This document shows, one piece after another, positions 1 to 7,449 of a stretch of DNA of 64,000 bases. Positions within the stretch are counted from its first letter, which is position 1, and each line of letters opens with the position of its first letter. Position numbers and translations under genes: made by a program. Source of the DNA: Peptoniphilus stercorisuis (GTDB taxonomy: Bacteria > Bacillota > Clostridia > Tissierellales > Peptoniphilaceae); the NCBI RefSeq assembly GCF_017874395.1, contig NZ_JAGGLJ010000008.1:30081-94080 (forward strand). The letters run 5' to 3'. A model generated the notes under the pieces. It was not told the DNA's origin. It did not search any database and was given only the letters and a program-made list of their open reading frames with translations.

Positions 1-467
1 TTGGAAAACTCAATGGTATAATAACACAAAATATTGATAATCTTCATACAAAAGCAGGAAGTAAAAATGTCTATGAAGTACATGGAGAAACTAGAGGAAT
101 TCACTGTATGGGTTGTGGAAAAGAATATCCTTTTAAAGTTATGAAAAATAAAGTAGAAAAAGGAGAAATCCCACCTAAATGTGATGAATGTGGAGGAGTT
201 TTAAGGCCTAATGTAGTTATGTTTGGTGATATGATGCCAGATGCTTTTCAAAAGGCTTTAGCAGAACTTTATTCAACAGAACTTTTAATAGTTGTAGGAT
301 CAAGCCTTACAGTAAGTCCTGTGAATTTCTTACCTGATTATGCAGAAAAACTAATTATTATTAATAATGATCCAACACCACAAGATAGAAAGGCAGAAGT
401 AGTATTTAATAGATCTTCAGGAGAAGTTTTAAGTCAAATACTACATGAGGTAGAAAAACAATTATGA
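1..467 (+). CDS. cobB: NAD-dependent protein deacylase, Sir2 family (3' part; starts before window)
   Basis: The reading frame is open from the left edge (codons in phase with base 3) to a TAA at 467, so about 154 C-terminal residues are visible. Seen: the sirtuin motif TQNIDNLH with an AG pair after it, the EVHG segment carrying the catalytic His, a zinc site made of Cys 35/38 and 60/63 of the visible part (CMGC and CDEC), and the GSSLTVSP segment of the NAD pocket. The family removes acyl groups from lysines using NAD+, in the cytosol. Its stop overlaps the next gene's ATG by 4 bases, so the two are translationally coupled. The N-terminal Rossmann glycine motif lies outside the window. Confidence 0.93.
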   Translation, partial: GKLNGIITQNIDNLHTKAGSKNVYEVHGETRGIHCMGCGKEYPFKVMKNKVEKGEIPPKCDECGGVLRPNVVMFGDMMPDAFQKALAELYSTELLIVVGSSLTVSPVNFLPDYAEKLIIINNDPTPQDRKAEVVFNRSSGEVLSQILHEVEKQL

Positions 468-1189
468 TTTATGGAGATTTTGCAAAAATCTATGATGCTT
501 TAATGTATGATTTTGATTATGATTTAGTATATGAAACACTAAAGAATACAGTTGATAAAAATACATTAAATATTTTAGAATTAGCCTGTGGAACAGGAAG
601 TTTAACTGAAAAACTTGCAAATAATTACAATGTAGATGCATTGGATTTGTCAGAGGATATGCTTTCTATTGCACAAAATAAAATTAATAAATTTAAAAAT
701 GTGAAATTATTTAAACAAGATATGAGATATTTTAATATGTCAAAAACTTATGATGCTTGTTTTTGTATATGTGACAGTTTAAATTATATATTAAAAAAAG
801 ATGATATAGATAATATTTTTAAAAATGTATATAATCATTTAGAAGAAAATGGAAAATTTATATTTGATTTAAATACAGAAAGAAAATTTCTAGATATGGA
901 AGAAGTCTATGTAGAAGAAGTAGATGATGTGTTTTATGTTTGGGAAAATTATTATGATTATGAAAATAAATTAAACACCTATGGGGTAAATTTTTTCGTA
1001 GAAAAAGATGAGTTTGAAGATATTTATAAAAGAGTCTATGAAGAACATATTGAAAGAGCTTATAGTATAGATTTTGTAAAAGAGTCCTTAAAAAAAGCTG
1101 GATTTCAAGATGTAGAAATATATGATGATTATTATTTAGATGAAGTTTCTGATTTTACTCATAGATTAGTATTTATAGCTAGGAGGTAA
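464..1189 (+). CDS. class I SAM-dependent methyltransferase
   Basis: A 241-aa protein with a Rossmann-type methyltransferase core. Motif I is LELACGTGSLTEKLA (about residues 38-52), followed by an acidic strand end (DALDLSEDM) that would bind the ribose of SAM, and a CDSLNYIL segment in the motif IV position. The substrate cannot be read from the sequence. The gene starts with ATG inside the last codons of the sirtuin gene, behind GAGGTAG, and is followed after 2 bases by hslO, so the three genes form one operon. No truncation is visible. Confidence 0.85.
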   Translation: MIYGDFAKIYDALMYDFDYDLVYETLKNTVDKNTLNILELACGTGSLTEKLANNYNVDALDLSEDMLSIAQNKINKFKNVKLFKQDMRYFNMSKTYDACFCICDSLNYILKKDDIDNIFKNVYNHLEENGKFIFDLNTERKFLDMEEVYVEEVDDVFYVWENYYDYENKLNTYGVNFFVEKDEFEDIYKRVYEEHIERAYSIDFVKESLKKAGFQDVEIYDDYYLDEVSDFTHRLVFIARR

Positions 1190-1191
1190 TA

Positions 1192-2073
1192 ATGGATTAT
1201 ATAATTAGAGCCATTAATAAAGAAAAAGATGTAAAGATTCAAGTTGCAATAACTACTGGAATTGTAGAAAATGCAAGAAAAATTCATGGTTTATCTAAGA
1301 CATCATCTGCTGCATTGGGAAGAGTGCTTACTGCAGGTGTAATGATGACTGATGATTTAAAAAACAAGGAAGATTCCTTGACAATAAATATAAGAGGCGA
1401 CGGTTCAATAGGTAGAATTATCGTTACTGGAAAAAATGATGGAAAAATAAAGGGATATGTAGATCACCCAGAAGCTGATGTAGATATAAGAGAATCTGAT
1501 AATAAATTAGATGTTTCTAAGATAATAGGAAATGGAACACTTACTATTGTTAAAGACTTAGGACTAAAAGAACCTTATACAGGCCAAGTTCCTTTAGTAT
1601 CTGGTGAAGTAGCAGAGGATCTTGCAAATTATTTCTATACATCTGATCAAATTCCATCAGTTGTTGGACTTGGAGTTTTAGTAGATAGAGATTATTCTGT
1701 AAAAAGAGCAGGTGGATTTATTCTTCAACTTATGCCAGGAGCAAGTGAAGAAACTATTTCAAGAATAGAAGAAAATATTAAAGATATAAAAAGTGTAACT
1801 GAAATGATGGAAGAAAATTATGATGCTAAAGACATTATGAATAGAGTAATGGATGGCTTTGAAATGACTATTCTAGAGAAAAAAGAAATAGAGTATAAAT
1901 GTGATTGCTCAAGAGAAAAAATAAAAGATGCTATATTAAGCTTGGGAACAGATGAAATTAATTCTATATTAAAAGAAGATAAAGAAACAGAAGTTAAGTG
2001 TTATTTCTGTAATGAATCTTATAAATTTAATGAAGAAGATTTAGAAGAATTATTAGAAATTTCTAAAAATTAA
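1192..2073 (+). CDS. hslO: Hsp33 redox-regulated chaperonin
   Basis: 293 aa, the usual Hsp33 length. It holds unfolded proteins during oxidative stress in the cytosol. The C-terminal redox switch is present as CDC (about residues 237-239) and CYFC (about 271-274), the four cysteines that bind zinc in the reduced state. The N-terminal part matches the family (AALGRVLTAGVMM, then GDGSIGRIIVTG). A strong AGGAGGT precedes the ATG. It is the last gene of the sirtuin-methyltransferase operon; a tRNA promoter begins about 30 bases after its stop. Confidence 0.95.
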   Translation: MDYIIRAINKEKDVKIQVAITTGIVENARKIHGLSKTSSAALGRVLTAGVMMTDDLKNKEDSLTINIRGDGSIGRIIVTGKNDGKIKGYVDHPEADVDIRESDNKLDVSKIIGNGTLTIVKDLGLKEPYTGQVPLVSGEVAEDLANYFYTSDQIPSVVGLGVLVDRDYSVKRAGGFILQLMPGASEETISRIEENIKDIKSVTEMMEENYDAKDIMNRVMDGFEMTILEKKEIEYKCDCSREKIKDAILSLGTDEINSILKEDKETEVKCYFCNESYKFNEEDLEELLEISKN

Positions 2074-2102
2074 AAAAATTTTAAAAAATCTTTGATAAAG
2101 TA

Positions 2103-2131
2103 TTGACAACTATTTTTTAAAATGGTATACT
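2103..2131 (+). promoter_or_regulatory. sigma-A promoter of the tRNA-Phe/tRNA-Gly unit
   Basis: TTGACA at 2103-2108 and TATACT at 2126-2131, separated by 17 bases. The -35 is a consensus match and the -10 differs at one base. It stands 27 bases before the first tRNA, as expected for a stable-RNA promoter. Confidence 0.85.
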
Positions 2132-2158
2132 TTGTTAGTCCTTGTGAGTAAAGGACTT

Positions 2159-2234
2159 GCCCGGATAGCTCAGTCGGTAGAGCAGTGGACTGAAAATCCA
2201 CGTGTCACTGGTTCGATTCCGGTTCCGGGCACCA
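2159..2234 (+). tRNA. tRNA-Phe (GAA)
   Basis: A 76-nt cloverleaf: acceptor arms GCCCGGA and TCCGGGC, D arm AGCTCAGTCGGTAGAGC, anticodon loop CTGAAAA giving anticodon GAA, T arm with GGTTCGATTCC. The terminal CCA is encoded (2232-2234). It is co-transcribed with tRNA-Gly 9 bases downstream. Confidence 0.97.
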
Positions 2235-2243
2235 TCAAAGTAT

Positions 2244-2318
2244 GCGGATGTGGCTCAGTGGTAGAGCATCGCCTTGCCAAGGCGAGGGTCGCGAGTTCGA
2301 ATCTCGTCATCCGCTCCA
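2244..2318 (+). tRNA. tRNA-Gly (GCC)
   Basis: A 75-nt cloverleaf with acceptor arms GCGGATG and CATCCGC, the anticodon stem CGCCT/AGGCG around TTGCCAA (anticodon GCC), and the T-loop GTTCGAATC. CCA is encoded at 2316-2318. A terminator follows at once. Confidence 0.97.
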
Positions 2319-2325
2319 AAGAAAA

Positions 2326-2354
2326 AAGAACTTTCATTTGAAAGTTCTTTTTTT
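2326..2354. terminator. bidirectional intrinsic terminator
   Basis: Stem AAGAACTTTC / GAAAGTTCTT with loop ATTT, a T run on the + side and an A run on the other side. It ends the tRNA unit on + and iadA on -, whose stop is at 2360. Confidence 0.88.
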
Positions 2355-2359
2355 TATGT

Positions 2360-3514
2360 TTAAATTTCATAAGTTCCTTTTCTAATTAACTCTTTTTCTT
2401 TTAACATAAACTTACCAAGAGTAATTACAGAATCAATATTATTGTCATTATCTAAAATAATTAAATCAGCATCTTTATCTTCTTTAATATAACCCTTATT
2501 TTTAAAATTAAAAGAATCAGCAACATTAGATGTAAAATAAATAAGAGCATCTTCAATAGAGTAGTCATTATCTATTAAATTTTTAAATTCTTTAAATAGA
2601 ATATCTACAGATGCAACTCCCATATTAATTAAATTTCCATCACTATCATAATTTGACCAAGAACCTTGTCCATCAGAGCTAATTGTAATTCTATTTTGAG
2701 GAATATTTTTCCTAATAGAATTATTTATTGCACTAAGCACAGAAGTTTCAGTATCATCATCAATATAACCTGCAGATATATCAATATATCCTCCGATTTT
2801 TGCATACTCATAGGACTCTTTTAAGAGTTCTTTTTTTCTATTTACATGAGTTGGATGAATTGTTGTAATAGGAATATCACTATTTTCAATTACTTCTCTT
2901 ATTTGTTTTAGATTTCTTTTACCATCACCCATATGAGCGATTACAACTCCAGATTTACCAGAAATCATAGCAGAAACTCTAGTATCAGAACTTAGTCTTG
3001 CAAGTTCTGAGTTTGTAATAGAAGCTGATCTATGATCATTAATAGCAATTTTAGTTCCAATAATAGGATCTATAAAAGTTATATCTTTTTTTAAAGAATT
3101 TGTAAGAGTTATAGATGGATAACCATAAGAACCTGTAAAACAATAAGCAGAAATTCCTTCTTCTCTTAGACTATAAGTTTTAGCTACTAAGTTTTCAATA
3201 GATCTAGTCTCTGAATCTGTGCCAAGTAATCCACATACAGTAGTTATACCGCCATAAATAAGTTCAGATAGGTAAATCTCTGGTGCTCTTGATCTAAAGC
3301 TTCCTTCGCCGCCTCCACCGATAATATGCACATGGTTGTCAATAAACCCTGGAACTAATTTTTTATTAGTACAATCAATAGTTTCAAATAAAATATTATC
3401 TTCTATTTGGTCGTTTATTTTTTCTATTTTGTTTCCAGAGATTAATACATCTTTAATACCAATATATTTTGGAGAAAAAACTTCGATATTTTTTAAAAGT
3501 ATCATTTTTATCAC
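2360..3514 (-). CDS. iadA: isoaspartyl dipeptidase (beta-aspartyl-peptidase)
   Basis: 384 aa, the family length. It hydrolyses beta-linked Asp-Xaa dipeptides left by breakdown of damaged protein. It is an amidohydrolase-fold zinc enzyme: the hallmark HVHIIGGGGEGSF gives the metal-binding HxH, followed by VVIAHMGDGKRN, THPTHVNR-type histidine segments (IHPTHVNR) and the catalytic Asp region ISSDGQGSW. The start ATG follows a GAGGTGA site. The upstream gene on the same strand ends 8 bases before it, so the two form an operon. Confidence 0.95.
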   Translation of the reverse strand: MIKMILLKNIEVFSPKYIGIKDVLISGNKIEKINDQIEDNILFETIDCTNKKLVPGFIDNHVHIIGGGGEGSFRSRAPEIYLSELIYGGITTVCGLLGTDSETRSIENLVAKTYSLREEGISAYCFTGSYGYPSITLTNSLKKDITFIDPIIGTKIAINDHRSASITNSELARLSSDTRVSAMISGKSGVVIAHMGDGKRNLKQIREVIENSDIPITTIHPTHVNRKKELLKESYEYAKIGGYIDISAGYIDDDTETSVLSAINNSIRKNIPQNRITISSDGQGSWSNYDSDGNLINMGVASVDILFKEFKNLIDNDYSIEDALIYFTSNVADSFNFKNKGYIKEDKDADLIILDNDNNIDSVITLGKFMLKEKELIRKGTYEI

Positions 3515-3522
3515 CTCATAAA

Positions 3523-3909
3523 TTATTCACTTATAAATGTAATACCAAGAACTTGATCATAAAATACAGTTAAAAATTGAAGGTTAATTGTAATATTACC
3601 TCGAACTTCAACGTTTTTTAATGTAATTACTCCATCATAAAGAGCATCATCAGGTCTAGAATTATCTTCATTTACTTTCTTGTAGTTTTCAAATGAACTT
3701 TCTGTATAATACTTTACTGCAAAATCTACAGCTTCATCTTTATTAAGAGTTGAAATATCTTTATTTTCAATTTCAGAAAAATCTGCAATTTCTCCAACAA
3801 CTAAACCAAAAGATGTTAAAAGTCCTATTCTATTATTTTTAAAAGCATCATCTTTAGTAAGACCTGCCATAGTTGCTATAAAAATATTCTTTTTTGATAC
3901 ATATCCCAT
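3523..3909 (-). CDS. hypothetical protein, 128 aa, operon partner of iadA
   Basis: I do not recognise this family. The protein has no signal peptide, no transmembrane segment and no cysteines. The N-terminal half is mixed alpha/beta (NIFIATMAGLTKDDAF, then GLLTSFGLVVGEI). The C-terminal part looks like beta strands (DGVITLKNVEVRGNITINL, then QFLTVFYDQVLGITFI). It has an ATG start behind TGAGGTGATTTT and sits 8 bases upstream of iadA on the same strand, so the two should be co-expressed. A role near isoaspartyl-peptide turnover is suggested only by position. Confidence 0.7.
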   Translation of the reverse strand: MGYVSKKNIFIATMAGLTKDDAFKNNRIGLLTSFGLVVGEIADFSEIENKDISTLNKDEAVDFAVKYYTESSFENYKKVNEDNSRPDDALYDGVITLKNVEVRGNITINLQFLTVFYDQVLGITFISE

Positions 3910-4064
3910 AAAATCACCTCAATTAATTTATATTATTATATTATCATAATTACACATTTAAATAAATTATCATTAGAATATATTACTGTACAATACTTTT
4001 AAATAAACAAGTAAATATTTAAAGTGCTTTTCACAAAAATTTAAAAGTTTATAAGAAAATAGAT

Positions 4065-4092
4065 AGAATATATGTTCTAAATATATGTTCTA
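4065..4092. promoter_or_regulatory. two tandem LexA-like boxes
   Basis: GAATATATGTTC (4066-4077) and AAATATATGTTC (4079-4090) form a 13-base direct repeat sharing ATATATGTTCTA. The first differs by one base from the Bacillus-type GAACNNNNGTTC LexA operator. They lie 64-90 bases before the small membrane peptide gene. LexA binding is inferred, and other regulators are possible. Confidence 0.4.
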
Positions 4093-4123
4093 TTAAAAAG
4101 CTTTAATTATATATTTAAAATAG

Positions 4124-4129
4124 TATAAT
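4124..4129 (+). promoter_or_regulatory. -10 element of the small peptide gene
   Basis: A perfect TATAAT, 30 bases before the ATG at 4154. The -35 region is poor (TTTAAT, 16 bases upstream). Confidence 0.45.
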
Positions 4130-4153
4130 AATATTATTAGTAAGGAGGTTTTT

Positions 4154-4240
4154 ATGAAAAAGAATCCAAAAGTGCCATTAATTGTAACTTTGATTTTAAT
4201 ATTAATTTACATAGGTTTAAAATTTATTAAAGGAATATAA
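4154..4240 (+). CDS. 28-aa single-pass membrane peptide
   Basis: A tiny frame with a perfect TAAGGAGG ribosome site seven bases before ATG, and an intrinsic terminator directly after the stop. It encodes a basic start (MKKNPK), a hydrophobic core of about 17 residues (VPLIVTLILILIYIGL) and a basic end (KFIKG). That is the layout of a small membrane peptide or type I toxin-like peptide. It has its own promoter-like TATAAT, and tandem LexA-like boxes upstream. The function is unknown, but its self-contained transcription unit argues that it is a real gene. Confidence 0.65.
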   Translation: MKKNPKVPLIVTLILILIYIGLKFIKGI

Positions 4241-4272
4241 AAAAATCCAAGTTTATTTAAACTTGGATTTTT
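4241..4272. terminator. bidirectional intrinsic terminator
   Basis: AAAATCCAAGTTTA / TAAACTTGGATTTT with a 2-4 base loop, A-rich before and T-rich after. It ends the 28-aa peptide gene on + and the patatin gene on - (stop at 4276). Confidence 0.85.
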
Positions 4273-4275
4273 AAA

Positions 4276-5118
4276 TTACATATTTAGAAAATTATTAACT
4301 TTTTTCCCATCATTATAACCCTTTAAATACAAAGTTTTTAAAGAATTAGTATTTTTAGTTAATGTTTTAACTCCAGCAGTATCATTTGGAGAAATAATAA
4401 TAATCTTATTTTCTTCTTCTAGTTTTTTTAAGATAGAAAGTTGCTTATTGTATAAGTAAGCTCTTTTAGCAAGTTTTTTAGCTGTATTTGGGTAGGTTTT
4501 AGAAATAAGTCTTGCAATTCTAATATCTTGTCTTGGATTTCTTATATAGTTTTTTGGTTTTGTTAGTATTACAACTAATTTATCACAACCAAGTTCAAAA
4601 GCTTTTTGAAAGGGAATTGGATCTGAAATTCCGCCATCAAAATATGTCTTGTCATTAATATAATAAGGATTACAAACAAGAGGAATAGCAGAAGAAGCTT
4701 TTAAAATAGTGTAGTCATCTTGTTTCATATCATTCTTATTAAAATAAATAGCTTTTGCATTATTTGCTTCAGTGGCAACTATAAATACATCCATTGGATT
4801 TTTAATTAAATATTTATAATTTAAGGGATTTTCTCCATTAGAGTCACTAAGTGTGCTATATACATAATCTAAATCAATATAGGACTTTTTCTTTATGAAA
4901 TTTCTAAGACTCATATAATCTTTTCTATGAATATATTTAGTGTAAAAGGTATAATTTCTACCTCTTTGATTTGCAGCAAAAGAAGCTATATTAGCACTTC
5001 CAGCAGAAACTCCTATTCCTATATCAAATTTAATATTTTTATCTAAACAATAATCTAAAACTCCAGCAGCATATATACCACGAAGGCCTCCGCCTACATC
5101 AATAATTCCAAGTTTAAT
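4276..5118 (-). CDS. patatin-like phospholipase, probable ATT start
   Basis: About 280 aa if translation starts at the ATT at 5118-5116. This frame gives a complete patatin N-terminus (IIDVGGGLRGIYAAGVLD), the nucleophile elbow GVSAGS, and later the FDGG segment holding the catalytic Asp. The first ATG in frame (4914) would remove both the oxyanion loop and the catalytic Ser, so it cannot be the true start. AAGGTGA sits four bases before the ATT, and an in-frame TAA lies 8 codons upstream with no ATG, GTG or TTG between. The family are Ser/Asp-dyad lipid acyl hydrolases; the substrate is unknown. Confidence 0.8.
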   Translation of the reverse strand: MKLGIIDVGGGLRGIYAAGVLDYCLDKNIKFDIGIGVSAGSANIASFAANQRGRNYTFYTKYIHRKDYMSLRNFIKKKSYIDLDYVYSTLSDSNGENPLNYKYLIKNPMDVFIVATEANNAKAIYFNKNDMKQDDYTILKASSAIPLVCNPYYINDKTYFDGGISDPIPFQKAFELGCDKLVVILTKPKNYIRNPRQDIRIARLISKTYPNTAKKLAKRAYLYNKQLSILKKLEEENKIIIISPNDTAGVKTLTKNTNSLKTLYLKGYNDGKKVNNFLNM

Positions 5119-5181
5119 AAAATCACCTTCTTTAAATATAAATTATAACATTATTATAAAAAACATTAAAATTTTAAATAA

Positions 5182-5219
5182 AAAAGACTAGTATCACCAA
5201 TAAGGTTTACTAGTCTTTT
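5182..5219 (-). terminator. intrinsic terminator of ychF
   Basis: A 12-bp stem AAAAGACTAGTA / TACTAGTCTTTT with a 14-base loop. Read on the - strand it is followed by a T run, and it lies 32 bases after the ychF stop. It may also act on the + strand. Confidence 0.75.
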
Positions 5220-5250
5220 AATTAATTAATAAGTTTTCATAGTAAGATAA

Positions 5251-6345
5251 TTAAACATTAAATTTGAATACCACGACATCTCCGTCTTGCATTATATATT
5301 CTTTACCTTCACTTCTTATTAATCCTTTATCTCTTGCTACTGCCATTGAACCTGCACTTATTAAGTCATCATAAGAGATTGTATCTGCTTTTATAAAACC
5401 TCTTTCAATATCAGTATGGATTTTACCTGCTGCTTGAGGAGCCTTTGTACCACGTTTAATAGTCCAAGCACGTGTTTCTTCAGGTCCTGTTGTTAGGAAA
5501 CTTATAAGTCCTAATAGGTCATAACTTGATTTTATAAGTTTATCAAGTCCAGATGAACTTAGTCCAAGTTCTTCTAAAAATAGTTCTTTTTCATCATCTT
5601 CAAGTGATTGAATTTGAGATTCTATTTCAGCACTTATTACTACTATTTCATCGCCTTGTTCTTTTGCAAATTCTTCAACAGATTGAACATATTTATTGTG
5701 AGACATATCTTCTGATAAATCGTCTTCAGCAACATTAGCTACATAAATTACAGGTTTTGCACTAAGAAGTGCATAATTTCTAACTAATTTATCTTCTTCT
5801 TCATTTAACTTTACAGTTCTAGCTGGTTCACCTTTTTCTAAAACTTCAAGTAATCTTTGAAGTAAAGCAACTTCTGGTAAAAGTTTTTTGTCGCCTTTTG
5901 CTTGTTTTTGAGTTTTAGAAAGTCTTTTTTCAATTTGTTCAAGATCTGAAAAAATAAGTTCTAGATTTATATTGTCAATATCACGAAGGGGATCTACTGA
6001 TCCATCAACATGTATTATATTTTCATCTTCAAAACATCTAACAACATGTACTATAGCATCTACTTCACGAATATTTGCTAGAAATTGATTACCTAATCCT
6101 TCGCCTTTACTAGCGCCTTTTACTAAACCTGCTATATCAAAAAACTCTATACTTGTATAAAGTGTTTTTGAAGAATTGCTTATTTCAGTTAGTTTTTTTA
6201 AACGTTCATCAGGAACATTTACTACACCAATATTAGGCTCAATAGTTGCAAAAGGGTAGTTTGCTGCCTCTGCTCCAGCTTTTGTCAGTGCGTTAAATAG
6301 AGTTGATTTTCCAACATTTGGAAGTCCTACTATACCTAATTTCAT
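5251..6345 (-). CDS. ychF: Obg-like redox-responsive ATPase YchF
   Basis: 364 aa, full length. A translation-factor-class P-loop protein that prefers ATP and binds ribosomes. P-loop GLPNVGKST at residues 6-14, switch segment NYPFATIEPN, DIAGLV (G3, residues about 69-74), and the YVANVAE segment in place of the NKxD G4 motif, as is typical for YchF. A C-terminal TGS domain follows (about 280-363, with AAGKIHTDIERGFIKA and QDGDVVVFKF). GAGGCGAT precedes the ATG. It is a single-gene unit with its own promoter and terminator. Confidence 0.96.
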   Translation of the reverse strand: MKLGIVGLPNVGKSTLFNALTKAGAEAANYPFATIEPNIGVVNVPDERLKKLTEISNSSKTLYTSIEFFDIAGLVKGASKGEGLGNQFLANIREVDAIVHVVRCFEDENIIHVDGSVDPLRDIDNINLELIFSDLEQIEKRLSKTQKQAKGDKKLLPEVALLQRLLEVLEKGEPARTVKLNEEEDKLVRNYALLSAKPVIYVANVAEDDLSEDMSHNKYVQSVEEFAKEQGDEIVVISAEIESQIQSLEDDEKELFLEELGLSSSGLDKLIKSSYDLLGLISFLTTGPEETRAWTIKRGTKAPQAAGKIHTDIERGFIKADTISYDDLISAGSMAVARDKGLIRSEGKEYIMQDGDVVVFKFNV

Positions 6346-6378
6346 TTTATCGCCTCATTTTCTTCTTTTTCAGGCTAT

Positions 6379-6407
6379 ATTATATCATAAATGTTTTTAT
6401 TACCCAA
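6379..6407 (-). promoter_or_regulatory. promoter of ychF
   Basis: Read on the - strand: TTGGGT (6407-6402), 17 bases, TATAAT (6384-6379) with an extended -10 TG. It lies 33 bases before the ychF ATG. Confidence 0.75.
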
Positions 6408-6497
6408 TGTAAAAGAGATTTATAAATTTAAGAAATATTAATTATTTTAATTTTTGATGTTTTGATTTAAAAGGATAAATTATAGAAACTATAGATA

Positions 6498-6526
6498 TTG
6501 GAATTATATAGGCCTTAGTGTATAAT
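6498..6526 (+). promoter_or_regulatory. promoter of the ABC-2 exporter pair
   Basis: TTGGAA (6498-6503), a 17-base spacer and TATAAT (6521-6526), 35 bases before the ATG. Confidence 0.75.
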
Positions 6527-6561
6527 AAATAAGAGAAAAGAAAATAAAGAGGTGAATAGTA

Positions 6562-7449
6562 ATGAGTGCCATAGTCATAAATAATTTGACTAAAAGAATG
6601 GGAAAGAAAATTATTTTTTCTAACATTAATTTAGAGGTTTTAGAAGGAGAGTTTTTTTCTCTATTAGCTTTAGAAGGAGAAGGAAAAACAACACTTGCAA
6701 GAATATTATTTAATTATTTAAAACCAGCCATGGGATCTGCGACTATTTTTGATATGAATTGTTCTAAAGACTCTAAAACTATTAAAGAGAGTGTTGGTTA
6801 TGTATCTGAAGAACTATTATTTCAAGAAAATATAAAAGCATCTACATTATTTAAGAAAACTTTAGCTCTTCATAATTTACAAAATACTGAAGAACTAAAA
6901 TATTTATTAGACTATTTTGGATTTAATCCCAAAATAAGAGTTCCAGAAATGACAGAAAATGATAAGAAAATATTTTCTATAATAAATGCTTTAATTGTAA
7001 AACCTAGACTTATTATTTTAGATGAGCCAACTAGAGGTCTTACAGTTGAACAATCTATAAAACTATTTGAACATTTAAATAAATTAAAGACTGAAGAAGG
7101 TCTTACTATACTTTTACTTACAGATTCATTAATAGAAGCTCAAAACTATTGTGATAGAGCAGCTTACTTATATAATGGTGAAATTAAAGATATTGAATAT
7201 TTAAATGATAAAATTTCAAATGATAAGATTGTAAAAATATATAGTAATATAGAAACTATTGATGCCTTTACAATGATAGGATCTAAGATTATAAAAAATA
7301 CTCCTGAAGAGAAAGTTTTATATTTTGATGGAGATTTAAAAGAATTATCTAGAACTATAGCAGATTTAAATATTGATAATTATAGCATTGAAGATTCATC
7401 ACTTGCTGATAAAATCACAGCTTATTACACTAAGAAGGAGGCAGAATAA
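6562..7449 (+). CDS. ABC transporter ATP-binding protein with degenerate motifs
   Basis: 295 aa, ABC-2 exporter type (CcmA/DrrA-like). The Walker B segment LIILDEPTRGL (about 150-160) is intact. Other motifs are not: the Walker A is ALEGEGKT (36-43), with the first Gly replaced. No LSGGQ-like signature is found where it belongs (MTENDKK, about 130-136). The H-loop His is Asp (LLLTDSLIEA, Asp 188). The remaining fold, including GYVSEE after Walker A and a C-terminal regulatory extension of about 90 aa, is as expected. The TAA overlaps the permease ATG by one base. ATPase activity may be reduced. Confidence 0.85.
   Translation: MSAIVINNLTKRMGKKIIFSNINLEVLEGEFFSLLALEGEGKTTLARILFNYLKPAMGSATIFDMNCSKDSKTIKESVGYVSEELLFQENIKASTLFKKTLALHNLQNTEELKYLLDYFGFNPKIRVPEMTENDKKIFSIINALIVKPRLIILDEPTRGLTVEQSIKLFEHLNKLKTEEGLTILLLTDSLIEAQNYCDRAAYLYNGEIKDIEYLNDKISNDKIVKIYSNIETIDAFTMIGSKIIKNTPEEKVLYFDGDLKELSRTIADLNIDNYSIEDSSLADKITAYYTKKEAE

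Noticed and set aside
2132..2370. Open frames of 66-69 codons on both strands
   Set aside because: They run through the two tRNA genes and their terminator; the RNA structures explain the sequence.
4276..4914. A 212-aa patatin-like protein starting at the ATG at 4914
   Set aside because: It would lack the oxyanion loop and catalytic Ser, which are encoded in frame just upstream.
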